Shown here piece by piece: positions 44,941-57,427 of a stretch of DNA of 64,000 bases. The DNA comes from Conchocele bisecta (lineage: Eukaryota; Mollusca; Bivalvia; Lucinida; Thyasiridae). Below the pieces are notes generated by a model. It did not search any database and was not told the origin of the DNA. It was given only the letters and a program-made list of their open reading frames with translations. The stretch spans positions 119,960,569-120,024,568 of the forward strand of contig CM055266.1 of NCBI GenBank assembly GCA_029237695.1, read 5' to 3'. The position numbers and the translations under genes are program-made. Position 1 is the first letter of the stretch. The number at the start of each line of letters is the position of its first letter.

Positions 44941-45494
44941 ACACAAACCCTAAAATAACGACAGAACAGTATACACTATAAATCAATATTGGACCAAATT
45001 TCACGAAATAACTAGAATTTAAAATAACATAGTATTTTTTTTGCATTGTGTATATAGCTGTAATATTTGGGCATAGTTCGTGAAACAGACAATTGAAATT
45101 TCCAGACGATCCTAAATTTGCACTTACGGACATTTTAGTCGTACGAAGTTCAGTGAAACTGGCCCCGGATCTCCAGCACTATACTTTCCTGGATAGTTAT
45201 CTAATGTTAGATGACGATCCAATAGGAAAATTATTCAGCAAAATATCGATATTAGTCGCATTGTATCATTACATCTATTGTATACGTATATACGTTTCCC
45301 ATTGAAACATAATGGAACGCAAACCGTCAATATGTTTCCATGGAGTTAATATTGGTCAGTGACGGAACTACTATACGTTTCACCTCGCAAAATAGTTCCT
45401 TCTAAATCACCAGATTTGTTTATTTTATTTATATTGTGTATATTTTGTGAGGCGCATAGTAATTGTGAATGATGTACGTATATAATAAAAAGGT

Positions 45495-45590
45495 TATTTG
45501 ATTTGTAAGTGGATATATGCCACCCATAAAGTAGCGCAATATCGCACACTGCGGAACTCGTGCATATATCCACTCACATACGAATCAAAT
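45495..45590. repeat. Imperfect palindrome 'atttgtaagtggatatatgc'
   Basis: 'ggttatttgatttgtaagtg' / 'cactcacatacgaatcaaat' with 'gatatatgccac' / 'gtgcatatatcc' inside; single copy. Confidence 0.5.
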
Positions 45591-45609
45591 ACCATATACA
45601 TATTGACCT

Positions 45610-45788
45610 CCAGGGATTCCGCTGGGGAAAATAAAAAAATAGCCACTTCAAAAAAAATAAAATAATTGGCGATAAAAAATACAATTTTTTGTTTTTTTGA
45701 CTTTTTTCCGAAAATTGTATTTTTTTATCGCCAATTGTTTATTTTTATCGCCAAATGCGAAAGTGGCGATTGCCAGCGGAATCCCTGG
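45610..45788. mobile_element. MITE with perfect CCAGGGATTCCGCTGG ends
   Basis: 16-bp perfect inverted ends (CCAGGGATTCCGCTGG / CCAGCGGAATCCCTGG) around 'ggcgataaaaaatacaattt' / 'aaattgtatttttttatcgc'. The inner hairpin resembles the one that invaded the loop at 23220-23308. Confidence 0.7.
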
Positions 45789-46097
45789 ACCTCATTACTG
45801 TAATTCCAATCGTACATTACACATTGTATTCCATTCTATAACTATTTATAATATAGACACTGTAATAGCATATCATGTGACCAGTTAGCATTTAAAACCA
45901 CCGTATATGTAATTTGTAATACTTCGTTTGGGCATTGGATATTTTTCTTTTACCGCATGTAGCCTCTAAGGCCACCATATTATGCCATGTGTGCAATTTC
46001 ACTTTAGGCTTGGGAATTATTTTGTCATTCGACCTGCTGTCTGTTTCACGAAACCTGCCCAAATCTTACGGCTATATAGACATTGCAAAAACAATAA

Positions 46098-46230
46098 TTT
46101 TGTTGATAATATTAAATTAAAGGTTAATATAAGAACGAGCCTTCTTTTTATTTCGTGAAATTTGGGTTGATAATATTAAATTAAAGGTTAATATAAGAAC
46201 GAGCCTTCTTTTTATTTCGTGAAATTTGGT
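46098..46230 (+). repeat. Tandem duplication of ~65 bp
   Basis: 'ttgataatattaaattaaag' through 'ctttttatttcgtgaaattt' occurs twice head to tail, inside a family C-like end ('tgctgtctgtttcacgaaac' near 46030). Confidence 0.75.
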
Positions 46231-46315
46231 CAAATATTGATTTCGTTGCGAAATAACAATTTCCCCATGTTAAATCCCCATATACATCTTCACATAGTGA
46301 AGATATATATGGAGA

Positions 46316-47590
46316 TTTAAAGGTGCATGCCCACTCACTAAGCACGACATGTTCTTTATAGGAATTAAATAAGTAGTGCGTCACTATTCCACCAGTTCTA
46401 ACAAATTACGCGTGCCCGCTATACATATATAATCATTTAGTAATGTGTATTTACTGATGGTGACGCGCGATGTGATGCATATATTTAAGGGCGGGAATTG
46501 GCTCGATGACCTTCCATGCCCGGGCACTGCCGATGCCCAGAAAGTTTGCTACTTTTTTGAATTTGGTTTATGCATTCAGACGAAGTGTGCGCCAATGTGG
46601 CGTGTAGCTGTCGGCCAATTTCGACCTAATTCCGCGCTACACCCCTTGCACGGTGGGCATGCCCTAGACAGAACCGGTCATCATGCCCTGGCAGTTCTGG
46701 GTAGTACCAGTAGTCGCCGGCCGCTTTAGTGGGACGGGAAATACAAAGTATTCCTCAATGACCGGCGCGGGGATCGAACCCACAACCGCCGGTTTGGTAG
46801 TCAGGCGCCTTAACCCCTCGACCACCGCTCCATCCCTCAATGGACTGATGGTGACGCGCGATATGATGCATATATTTAAGGGCGGGAATTGGCTCGATGA
46901 CCTTCCATGCCCGGGCACTGCCGATGCCCAGAAAGTTTGCTACTTTTTTGAATTTGGTTTATGCATTCAGACGAAGTGTGCGCCAATGTGGCGTGTAGCT
47001 GTCGGCCAATTTCGACCTAATTCCGCGCTACACCCCTTGCACGGTGGGCATGCCCTAGACAGAACCGGTCATCATGCCCTGGCAGTTCTGGGTAGTACCA
47101 GTAGTCGCCGGCCGCTTTAGTGGGACGGGAAATACAAAGTATTCCTCAATGACCGGCGCGGGGATCGAACCCACAACCGCCGGTTTGGTAGTCAGGCACC
47201 TTAGCCCCTCGACCACCGCTCCATCCCTCAATGGATGTACGCGCGATGTTATCAGGCTATTTTCATATGCAAATGAAACATGATGTTTTTTTTAATTATT
47301 TATACTAATTAAATGCGTTAAATAATATCGACATATTATAAAATACGATGATCATTGCACATACAAAAATAAATACAGAGAATAAATAGTAATTTCCGTT
47401 AACATTTTAAGGAAACACGGTTATCGCCCCTGATATCAGTGTGGACATTTACGTCTGTTATAAAACGTATAATAATGTCAATCAATACGTGGGTAATGGT
47501 GAATAAATGTTTATTTTGCCCGAAAATGTCTGAGATGATGTCTCTGATATACAGAACATTTTGTGTCTACTGACTGGGCATGTACCTTTA
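46316..47590. repeat. Repeat family A, copy 4 (split by a SINE pair)
   Basis: 'aaaggtgcatgcccactcac' to 'gcatgtacctttaa', with the usual landmarks. It is interrupted at 'tgacgcgcgatgt' by 46453-47234. Confidence 0.7.
46453..47234 (-). mobile_element. Two tandem tRNA-derived SINEs (391-bp period)
   Basis: Units 46453-46843 and 46844-47234 are nearly identical. On the minus strand each starts with a tRNA-like head: 'gcggtggtcgaggggttaag' (A box), 'ccggcggttgtgggttcgat' (B box). A ~300-bp body follows. The segment 'gatggtgacgcgcgat' precedes each unit on the plus strand and 'gatgtacgcgcgatgt' follows the last, consistent with target duplication of ~16 bp in family A. The acceptor stem does not pair, so these are not tRNA genes. 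Open frames of up to 145 codons here are read-through of the repeat. Confidence 0.7.
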
Positions 47591-47594
47591 AGAT

Positions 47595-48030
47595 GGGGGC
47601 ATTTTTGATTTTCAGAAATACTGGACCGATTTTCAAAATTTAACTTTAGTTTTCTTAGTTTCATTTCCAAGCTATCTTTACAATTTTTTTGATTTTTTGT
47701 TTGACTCCTCCCACTGCTCATCCACCTCATTTTCCCCCATGTTAAATTCCCATAGACAAATCAATGTTTCGTAATAAAATCAATATTTGACAAAATTTCA
47801 CGGATTAAAAAGAAGTCTCATTCTTAAATTTTGATAAAATTTAATATTAGCGAAAAAATTATTGTTTTTGCATTGTTTATATGGCCGTAACATTTGGGCA
47901 GATTTCGTGAAAAAGACAGTAGTGTAGCCATTCCTATTGGCAATACACTCTTTGCCGCTTGTTTGGTGATTACGCTCCTCTGCTTGTTCACTGGCCATCT
48001 CTGTCATTAAAGAGTCAGTATTTTCTGAGT
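47595..48030. repeat. Mixed fragments of 'catgttaaat' and family C-type ends
   Basis: 'cccccatgttaaattcccat' near 47735, then 'atttcacggattaaaaagaa' and 'atatggccgtaacatttggg' to 'gtgaaaaagacagtag', matching the piece near 39050-39170 inverted. Confidence 0.45.
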
Positions 48031-48033
48031 TCA

Positions 48034-48341
48034 GTAGCCTATTTCACCAACATGACAAAATATACGTATCTAGTAAAGTATACTTTGAGGGAGAAATTTT
48101 CAATTTAAGGAGACATTTATTAATTTAATTTTTATTATACTGATTTTATTACATATAACAGCCATTTTGGCTGTGATAATGTAATAACGTTTTGTATAAT
48201 TATTCTGCATACTTTTAATCATCAAATATATTCAGTCTGTAGTTCTATATGAAATCATGCATTTCGGGAAAAAAATGATTAATCCCTCAAAGTATACTTA
48301 GCTAGATAAATATACTTTGCAATTTTGATGAAATCGGCTAC
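48034..48341. repeat. Repeat family E, copy 3 (intact)
   Basis: Inverted ends 'gtagcctatttcaccaacat' and 'attttgatgaaatcggctac', inner 'ctttgagggagaaattttca' / 'tgattaatccctcaaagtat', centre 'cagccattttggctgtgata'. It serves as the empty-site reference for the 4.5-kb transposon. Confidence 0.75.
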
Positions 48342-48589
48342 AGATCTCGATGAGTGCCGATGAGCGTGGTGAGTAGGGAGTTGGCATCACGAACAGATTG
48401 GTATGCAAAATTGCGTTTAACCTTCAAATTCCAACACGCAAGAGTCAAATGGCTTAAAACCAAGAAACAAGAAAAACTGGAAAGACAAAACTGCGTCTCG
48501 CAACTTGGAAAATGATGCTACAAAAGTACGGAGAATCTTCAAACAGCTGAACGATGACAGCGGTAATGAAAGGGGTACAACAACACTGG

Positions 48590-50230
48590 CACACATTTTC
48601 TTCATTAATGATCTGGTATCGGACTTGCCAATATGATTCAAGGCTGGGCTCTATGCATATCACCTCGTGCTTTAGGTCTCAGAAGAGCACGCACAACGAC
48701 CACATATAGACAGGTAATTACAGAGAAGGCATCTACAACAATGTTCACACTGTCAATTAAAAAGCAACACGCCATGGTCATACGTGGTAGAGACGACCTA
48801 CTTTTGAGTGACATTCGACAAACCGTAAACTGGGAAGCCCCACATAGCACACGCAGAATGAAAGGCTCGAAAGAAACTTGCCATTCTCCGGAAGCTGACA
48901 GGAACCTCATGGGGAGCGAATATTAAATTATTAAAATTAAAAACAGTGTAACAGGGTACAGCCAGACGCCACATTGCATATGGCTCACCAGCGTGGATGA
49001 CTACTGCTAGGACAATTCAGTAAATGCTTGACTATGTCCAAAGCCAGGTCCTAGGAGTGATCGCAGGAGCAATGAAATCAACTCCCATACAGGTCATGGA
49101 GGATGCACTGCAATTCAACCACTCAGCCAAAGGAGAGATGCTAAGGCAATGATACAGGCCAAACGGTACCAGCTTCTACCAGACCATCACATGAAACAGA
49201 AACTGGATGGTCTGACCAAAAATCGTCTGCAGAGGAGCAGTTTCGTACATCAATCAAAAAAGCTAATGAAGCAACATGCTACAAAACTTGGACAATCGAC
49301 ACTCCCTCTTGATAGATCGGATCTACAATTGCCATGGAAGTACGAATTGTCCAATGTACACATTGACACTACCGTTCCCAAAGAAGAGATGATCAAGAAG
49401 TCCTTCACACAACAAGCCGTGATCTACGTAAACAATCCACCATAGACATGAACTCATGTTTTACTGCCGCTGTCCAGGATGTTGTAGCTGGCATCGACAT
49501 CTCTTTTACAAGTGACATAATGGAAACAGCTAGTTACGCAATAGGAAAGCACTGTATCAACTACTAAGCAGAAACATACACACTTATTGAAGATTGGAAA
49601 GAGGACTGCACACAGGTGGTAACGTTATACTTACAGATGCTCCGCCCGTCCTGAAGGCTCTGATGAACACATAACTGTCATCTGTTATCAGAACAATGCA
49701 CCAGCTGAGCCAAAACCTAGCATTGCAGTCGATACTAGCTCATTGTGAAATCCCTCGAATGAAGCTGACACGTTGGTAAAACTTGGGGCCATAGGTGACC
49801 AAGCGCAACCGCAAAATAAGATCAGCTATGAGGAGAAAGTCGCGGTGATCAAGACGCTGATGAAGCCTATGCCTATGCCAGCAACTGTTGACTACCATCG
49901 TCTGCACAAACCAGAACAAGTATCCACTGTAAGGCTTCGTACTGGACACAACATACGAAGTGCGAGTATGCATACCAAGCTTAAACTGTCCCCATCATCA
50001 CAATGCTCATGTGACATTGAAAACCACACAATAGAGCACATACTACATAGATGTCCTCTGTTAAAGCAGCACAGAAAGGATGTATGGCCCGAAAACACTA
50101 CATTGGAGAATAAACTATACGGCGATGTGGACGAGCTCAGAACACGGCGGCATTCGTCATCGCTGTGCCCGGTGTGACTGTGTAGAGCGTGAACGACAAG
50201 AAGAAGACGACGAAGTTTTAAGCTTCAAGT
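48590..50230 (+). pseudogene. LINE remnant: RT C-terminus and RNase H, dead
   Basis: Plus-strand pieces in order: 'FFINDLVSDLP' and 'FKAGLYAYHLVL' (the RT catalytic box, where YADD has become YAYH), 'KLAILRKLTGTSWGANIK' and 'HIAYGSPAWMTTAR' (post-RT thumb region), 'VLGVIAGAMKSTPIQVM', then an open piece 49149-49445. RNase H traces follow: 'ILTDAP', 'NEADTLVKLGA'. The 134-codon piece 49773-50177 ends 'LRTGHNIRS..CSCDIENHTIEHILHRC'. The order RT - RNase H - Cys/His tail fits an RNase-H-bearing LINE of the Jockey/I group (family knowledge). Frameshifts and stops are frequent and the catalytic box is lost. The 5' part (endonuclease, early RT) is absent and no poly(A) or short tail repeat marks the 3' end. 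Confidence 0.7.
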
Positions 50231-50384
50231 AGGACTGACTGTTGAGGAACAGTTGACATGGTGTCTGCCGCCCCTTAGTTAGGAGAAATACCAGGACGTA
50301 CATTTGGACAACATTTGTTGACTTGACTTAGACATTCGACACTATAATATTGCTTGTTAGCAGCAGTGTACGAGGGGTGCTTCA

Positions 50385-50490
50385 GTGATGGAATGGCGAA
50401 CAGATACTGACAGACTGTGTGGATGCACAGGCTGATCTGCATGTACACTAGTCGCAAAATACATAAGCCCAGTCACAGCCACAAATTGGT
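50385..50490. repeat. GGCGAACA-type dispersed repeat
   Basis: 'gaatggcgaacagatactga', 'gcacaggctgatctgcatgt', 'cactagtcgcaaaatac' and 'cagtcacagccaca' match 78-230 in order. Confidence 0.45.
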
Positions 50491-51555
50491 TCATTACCAT
50501 CATCTGCCATTTACACGATGACATAGTAGTCGGTGACTATGGTGATTTCCCGGCGTTCAGCGAGGCTGCGTTCTGGTTCCAATATTGTTCAACATGGTTT
50601 CGTCAGCGATGTTGATTGATGCATTTAATGTATCAGGGATACAATTAGATACAGAGCAGATGGACATATATTCAACTTAAATTTACGTCGCTCGGAAGAT
50701 GCTACCGACGTTAAGACAGCACTTGTTCGTAATCTACTGTTTGCGGTGACTGCTCCATGAAAGAAAACAGTGTATCGCAGAATATCATGAATCAGGCATC
50801 CAAAGCGTATGGAAATTTCGTCTTGACCATCGGCTTCATGAATCGAAACCGTACATATAGCATAATCGGTACAATGTTCAGGCGATAAACAATTGTAATT
50901 ACTTAGCCAGTAATATGTCTTCAACATAGAAAATGAAATCATTGCTCTATATGCTGGTATATTTGAGCAAAATAAGTAGAGTCCGTTATATATATTGGGC
51001 CAAGTGATGTTGGTGTGGTAAGGGAACCTGCCATAATATCAGCAAATGGTAGTTTCAGTGTTGAATGGATATTGTATATCCTCCACTGTAGCGCCGTTAA
51101 ACGTAAAAACGCTAACGATAAGCCAACATTACATAAAATAATGTTGATGTTTTTTCCCCAAAACATCTGGCATCTAAGGGCCGTAATGGCTCCACTTTTC
51201 TCTCGGTACAGTATAAATATACTGCAGGGACAATCCCCACTCGTATATTGTTAATTAACAGTTTGTAGCGTATATTCTCGGCGGTATTTATACTCAAATG
51301 TACTTTGCAAAACCAATTACCTGTATCTAATGGTTGTATCTTCTTGCAAATGAAGCTGATGTGCGCTTATCAAGATCACGTGATCGGCAACTGTTCGATT
51401 GATTGGTCAGCTGGGTGAGCCAACATTGGTCCGGTCCAATCAAATCACGAATACAAAATTTCACGTTTTGTAACGAATAGTTTAGGGTGAATTGTCGAGA
51501 TTCCGGCACAGCGTGTTAATTTTTGTTTCTTGGTGGTTTTGTATACATTTGGCTC
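50491..51555. other. No gene recognised
   Basis: Unique sequence with short overlapping frames on both strands (for example 50625-50942 minus and 51015-51254 plus). None has a recognisable motif or clear splice signals. Confidence 0.4.
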
Positions 51556-51559
51556 TGGC

Positions 51560-52329
51560 TTTCCGAAAAATCCGGGTGCCATTTTTCTCGGACACGTTCA
51601 AGGTCATTTCAAGGTCATTGACCTTTTTGGCGTAATTGGAGCCCGTGTACCCTGAATTATACACCAATATGTCGTGTATACATATGACCCTAAACTGGTA
51701 TAAATTACACAGAAGAACCGACTAATAGACACAATCAATATTTTCGGAAGATTAGCTTTTCAACTCACACATTTGGCGGTCATATTTTCAAGATGGATGT
51801 TCTGAAGCTCTGGTAGTGTAGTATATTCTGCGACTGTCGTCTGTGTTGAGAACAGACGTCCAGACTTTGTCTGCCCTACTTTTGTGGGTGTCAAAATTGT
51901 CTATGTTCATGAAAGTAAATTACTATGGATTTGCCATTTACTTGGCGGCCTTCTTGAGTTTTCTGATAATGGAGTATGTTGACTGCAACATTATTCCAGT
52001 TGAAATAATTAACCTTTGAATATAGGTGAAGGCGCTTAGCATTACACAAATATGTAGCAAGTCAACCTTAATCTCATAAATACCCGATTTTTGGCGGCCA
52101 TCTTGAAAATATGATAATAATGTACTGAATATTAGTGTAGTTTACGTAAATTCTTTAATATATCCATCAGAAATGTTTTTGAACAAGCTACACCAATTTC
52201 CAAGCTAAGGACCATGACCTATTGGCTCATATATTGGCAGTTTTCGACTTCCGTCAAGCATAACGTGCAATGACCTTGAAATGACCTTGAACTTGGCTTA
52301 AAAAAATGGCACCCGGATTTTTTGGAAAC
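51560..52329. mobile_element. 0.77-kb element with ~65-bp inverted ends
   Basis: 'aaaaatccgggtgccatttt' and 'ttcaaggtcatttcaaggtc' at the left mirror 'gaccttgaaatgaccttgaa' and 'aaaatggcacccggattttt' at the right. The interior has 'tggcggccatcttgaaaata'. There is no transposase. Confidence 0.55.
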
Positions 52330-52389
52330 CTTATACATTCAAGTTTATAAAAACACCGGGTGCCATAAATTAACATTTAACATTTTTTA

Positions 52390-52733
52390 CAGGTGCAGCT
52401 ATATACTTTTTACAGGTGCAGCTATACATACAGGTGCAGCTGTATATTTTGCAGGTGCAGCTATACATTTACAGTTGCAGCTGTACATATTTTACAGGTG
52501 CAGCTACAAAAATACAGGTGCAAGCTACAAAAATATATCTACAAAAATACAGGTGCAGCTACAAAAATACAGGTGCAGCTGTATTTTTTATAAGTGCAAC
52601 TATTATACATTGTCAGCTGCAGCTATAAAATATACAGGTGCAGCTCTATTTTTTACAGGTGCAGCTCTATTTTTTACAGGTGCAGCTGTATTTTAGTGCA
52701 GCTGTATTTTTTACAGGTGCAGCTAGCAATGTC
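52390..52733 (+). repeat. 'tttttacaggtgcagct' minisatellite
   Basis: About 17 units of 16-24 bp built on ACAGGTGCAGCT, with spacers such as 'acaaaaat' and 'gtatatttt'. It replaces what should be the C-terminal codons of the DDE transposase read on the minus strand; the junction is at 'gcagctag|caatgtc'. Frames of up to 124 codons here just translate the repeat. Confidence 0.8.
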
Positions 52734-53761
52734 TTTTGTCGCAGCATCCTCTTGTGGAGTAAATCTGTGTCTCGTACTAAGAAATGGTGGCCTAATAATT
52801 TTCACTTGACGCTCATTCAGGAGATCATCAATTAAAAACCCTCAGTCCGCCATAATGACATCACCTGGCTCAAGGAAATCTAAAAAATCAGACTGTTTTA
52901 CAATTTCCTTGTCACTAATGCTTCCTTCAAATGCATCACTTACATAAACAATAGCACAATTTGGAGCAATGGCTACAAGAAATGTGTAAGATGTATATCC
53001 CTTGTAGGAGGAGTACTGATTTCCTTGAGCCTCGAAGTTACCAGGCGATTGGACATGAACTTCAGTGCAATCTATTATACACCTTATATTTCCTTCTTGA
53101 AGCAAACATGGCTTTGCGAAGTGCATAGAATTGTTTGTACAGTAACTGGATCCATGTGATGATGATGGTGGAAACCAGACGTGTATTGGTTTTGAACCGA
53201 TAAGCTACATCCTGGTGCTTTAAGTCGAGACGTAGACGTATTAAGGTCATGAATAATTGGTTCATTGGTGACATAGTTCTTTTGCGCCCTCGTCTTTCGG
53301 AGTCTTATTGGCATCAGACACATTAGAATTCCAATAGATCATATTTTCTGTACATTTCCCTAAAAAAATCCCACAGACACATAAATTGAATGTAAGTTAA
53401 TCCAATATAAAATTTAAAGGTTTTATCATCATCCTTGACACTGTCAACATTGAATGTGTCATGAAATGCAGTAGATGTGTCCGAGGTTTGTTTTTTACCC
53501 ACAGGCTTGCGTAATGCAAATGGTGTAACACTTTCATTTAATTTGGCACTGTTTTCCAATATTTTATTTTGTATCCTTAATTTAATTACTTCAGTTGTTG
53601 GTGGATTGTCTGTTTGACATTCATGATCACGTACAGAATGTTTACAGGTGGTTCCAACACTTATAAAGAGCTGTCGCTGGTCTGGAATGGCCTTGGTATG
53701 TGAAGTTGATGGAACTTCTGGTGCGCTGGAGCCCACGACACCCACATCACTTCATTTGTAT
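52733..53761 (-). pseudogene. THAP/DDE transposase, C-terminal two thirds
   Basis: On the minus strand: a linker 'PSTSHTKAIPDQRQLFISVG', a helix-turn-helix piece 'LFMTLIRLRLDLKHQDVAYR' (53062-53274), then the catalytic part 'IRCIIDCTEVHVQSP' (first Asp), 'SSYKGYTSYTFLVAIAPN', 'GSISDKEIVKQSDFLDFLEP' and 'GDVIMAD' (second Asp). It then has an in-frame TGA (52840-52842) exactly where R or K is usual, and 'GFLIDDLLNERQVKII..PPFL'. These are DDE_Tnp_4-type (PIF/Harbinger/ISL2EU-like) signatures from family knowledge. The final Glu is missing because the minisatellite at 52390-52733 begins first. At least two frame changes (near 53323 and 53270-53120) are present. The N-terminal third is at 59731-60267, cut off by a 6-kb insertion. 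Confidence 0.75.
53563..53761. repeat. Left copy of a 199-bp direct duplication flanking the insertion
   Basis: Identical to 59731-59930 except for one missing T ('atcacttcatttg' here, 'atcactttcatttg' there). It is transposase coding sequence, present once on each side of the Helentron-like stack. Confidence 0.85.
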
Positions 53762-54999
53762 ACCGATTCGCATCAACAGTGAGACGAGAATAACTCAATT
53801 TTCAGAATTCTCATGACGTCACTTTTTACGAAACCGGAAGTGACGTCATATATCATATAATTCCCTATAACTTCCTTATTTTCCAACCGATTTCAAAAAT
53901 TCTTTTTGAATTGTAAAGCTGCGATAATTCTCTATCTTCGTTTCGCTGACAATGTTTGGCTATCTGCTCAAATGAGAGAGCTATAGACATGTGGAATTGA
54001 GAAAAATGAAAAAAATCAACAATTTCAGATTTTTATTTTATTTTAACGGGTGGTCTTTGAAAAACAGTTTCCATTTGTACAGTAATCTCAGCAACATAAT
54101 TTTTTGACAGCGTCACGCGGGACATTCATCCGCACAGAAGATGATATTTTTCAGAGCAATGGCTTGAATAGTTCTGATTCTATTGTCTTTCAAACTTGGA
54201 CGTTTTTTTTCAATTTTTCAAATTTGAAATGGTCATAACTTTTTTATTATCTAACCGATTTCAAATATTTTTTTTTGCATTAAAAAGCCAACAAAATTCT
54301 CTATCTCCGTTTCACTGGTAGTTTTTGGCTATCTGCCCAAATGAGAGAGTTGGAGGCATTTGAAGTTTTAAAAAAAAATTGAAATGGTCATAACTTCCTT
54401 ATTATTCAACCGATTTCAAATATTTTTTTTGCATTAAAAAGCCAATAAAATTCTCTATCTCCGCTATAGCTTGAAGAGTTCCGATTCTATTGCCTTTCAA
54501 ACTTGGACGTTTTTTTTTCAATTTTTCAAATTTTAAATGTTCGTAACTTTGTTATTATCTAACCGATTTCAAATATTTTTTTCCATTAAAAAGCCAACAA
54601 AATTCTCTATCTCCGCTTCGCTGGTAGTTTTTGGCTATCTGCCCAAATGAGAGAGTTGTAGGCATTTGAAGTTTGGTTCTTTCATTTTTAGGTTTGAGGA
54701 ATTTGATTCCTCAAACCTTTTGTTTTCGTTGGTTTTTTTTTTTTTTTTTTTTTTATTCAGCCCTTCAGTCTACAGCCCAAACCGCTGGTCGGATCGACTT
54801 CAAATTTTGTATACCGATTCGCATCAACAGTGAGACGAGAATAACGCAATTTTCAGAATTCTCATGACGTCACTTTTTACGAAACCGGAAGTGACGTCAT
54901 ATATCATATAATTCCCTATAACTTCCTTATTTTCCAACCGATTTCAAAAATTAGGTTTGAGGCGGCTTTCAGCTTCGCCGAAAACCTATTGTATTCGTT

Positions 55000-55001
<2 letters not shown>

Positions 55002-55058
<57 letters not shown>
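55002..55058 (+). repeat. 57-bp poly(T) run
   Basis: An uninterrupted T tract just inside the 5' hairpin of the complete Helentron-like copy. The same place holds shorter, 21- to 22-T tracts in the other copies (19981, 54733). Its exact length may be uncertain in any assembly. Confidence 0.9.
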
Positions 55059-55060
<2 letters not shown>

Positions 55061-55740
55061 TCAGCCCTTCAGTCTACAGCCCAAACCGCTGGTCGGATCG
55101 ACTTCAAATTTTGTATACCGATTCGCATCAACAGTGAGACGAGAATAACGCAATTTTCAGAATTCTCATGACGTCACTTTTTACGAAACCGGAAGTGACG
55201 TCATATATCATATAATTCCCTATAACTTCCTTATTTTCCAACCGATTTCAAAAATTCTTTTTGAATTGTAAAGCTGCGAGAATTCTTTATCTTCGCTTCG
55301 CTGACAATGTTTGGCTATCTGCTCAAATGAGAGAGCTATAGACATGTGAAATTGAGAAAAATTAAAAAAATCAACAATTTCAGATTTTTATTTGATTTTA
55401 ACGGGTGGTCTTTGAAAACAGTTTCCAATTTGTACAGTAATCTCAGCAACATAATTTTTGACAGCGTCACGCGGGACATTCATCCGCACAGAAGATGATA
55501 TTTTTCAGAGCAATGGCTTGAATAGTTCTGATTCTATTGTCTTTCAAACTTGGACGTTTTTTTTCAATTTTTCAAATTTGAAATGGTCATAACTTTTTTA
55601 TTATCTAACCGATTTCAAATATTTTTTTTGCATTAAAAAGCCAACAAAATTCTCTATCTCCGTTTCGCTGGTAGTTTTTGGCTATCTGCCCAAATGAGAG
55701 AGTTGTAGGCATTTGAAGTTTTTAAAAAAAATTGAAATGG

Positions 55741-57427
55741 TCATAACTTTTTTATTATTCAACCGATTTCAAATATTTTTTTTCCATTAAAAAGGCAATA
55801 AAATTCTCTATCTCCGCATCGCTGGTAGTTTTTAGCTATCTGCTCAAATGAGAGAGCTACATGCATTTGAAGTTTGACAGCGTCACGTTAAATCACACAG
55901 TAACAATATAAACAATTTTCATTTTATATACGAACTGACATGCTGTGAGTGCTTTAGAATCGTCTCAACTTCAATGTCAGACTAGGGGGTTAACGGTACA
56001 CATTTCGTAGAACGTTATATAATGAAAAATGCTTAGGATAGTCAAGCGATTCTGAAAATACAAAACTATTTTTTCAATTTCATTACAATTGCATCAATTT
56101 TTTTTGAGTTTCCTATGTTTTCGTCATTGGCAATGTCTTCTAATCACTTTGCCAGTGTACGTTTGTCACTTTTTTTATTATTCAACCGATTTCAAATATT
56201 TTTTTTCCATTAAAAAGGCAATAAAATTCTCTATCTCCGCATCGCTGGTAGTTTTTAGCTATCTGCTCAAATGAGAGAGCTACATGCATTTGAAGTTTGA
56301 CAGCGTCACGTTAAATCACACAGTAACAATATAAACAATTTTCATTTTATATACGAACTGACATGCTGTGAGTGCTTTAGAATCGTCTCAACTTCAATGT
56401 CAGACTAGGGGGTTAACGGTACACATTTCGTAGAACGTTATATAATGAAAAATGCTTAGGATAGTCAAGCGATTCTGAAAATACAAAACTATTTTTTCAA
56501 TTTCATTGCAATTGCATCAATTTTTTTTGAGTTTCCTATGTTTTCGTCATTGGCAATGTCTTCTAATCACTTTGCCAGTGTACGTTTGTCACTTTTTTAT
56601 TTTTCAACCGATTTCAAATATTTTTTTTCCATTAAAAAGGCAATAAAATTCTCTATCTCCGCATCGCTGGTAGTTTTTAGCTATCTGCTCAAATGAGAGA
56701 GCTACATGCATTTGAAGTTTGACAGCGTCACGTTAAATCACACAGTAACAATATAAACAATTTTCATTTTATATACGAACTGACATGCTGTGAGTGCTTT
56801 AGAATCGTCTCAACTTCAATGTCAGACTAGGGGGTTAACGGTACACATTTCGTAGAACGTTATATAATGAAAAATGCTTAGGATAGTCAAGCGATTCTGA
56901 AAATACAAAACTATTTTTTCAATTTCATTGCAATTGCATCAATTTTTTTTGAGTTTCCTATGTTTTCGTCATTGGCAATGTCTTCTAATCACTTTGCAGT
57001 GTAACGTTTGTCACTTTTTTATTATTCAACCGATTTCAAATATTTTTTTTCCATTAAAAAGGCAATAAAATTCTCTATCTCCGCATCGCTGGTAGTTTTT
57101 AGCTATCTGCTCAAATGAGAGAGCTACATGCATTTGAAGTTTGACAGCGTCACGTTAAATCACACAGTAACAATATAAACAATTTTCATTTTATATACGA
57201 ACTGACATGCTGTGAGTGCTTTAGAATCGTCTCAACTTCAATGTCAGACTAGGGGGTTAACGGTACACATTTCGTAGAACGTTATATAATGAAAAATGCT
57301 TAGGATAGTCAAGCGATTCTGAAAATACAAAACTATTTTTTCAATTTCATTGCAATTGCATCAATTTTTTTTGAGTTTCATATGTTTTCGTCATTGGTAA
57401 TGTCTTCTAATCACTTTGCCAGTGTAC
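55741..57427 (+). repeat. Four tandem ~421-bp units
   Basis: Units begin 'tttttattattcaaccgatt' at about 55748, 56172, 56594 and 57016 and are almost identical. Each includes 'acgttaaatcacacagtaac', 'tatatacgaactgacatgct' and 'catatgttttcg' or 'cctatgttttcg'. The last unit ends in the element's 3' terminus. Confidence 0.85.

Noticed and set aside
46755..46838. A tRNA gene on the minus strand (and its twin at 47146-47229)
   Set aside because: A and B boxes are good but the acceptor stem does not pair and the segment continues into a ~390-bp repeat; it is a SINE head.
46445..47283. Frames of 94, 145 and 69 codons with a repeated 'PCPGTADAQKVCYFFEFG' block
   Set aside because: They lie within the tandem SINE pair and differ only by the repeat period.
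52322..52835. Open frames rich in 'QLYFLQVQ' and 'CSYTYRCSC'
   Set aside because: They translate the ACAGGTGCAGCT minisatellite in three frames; the repetition explains the openness.
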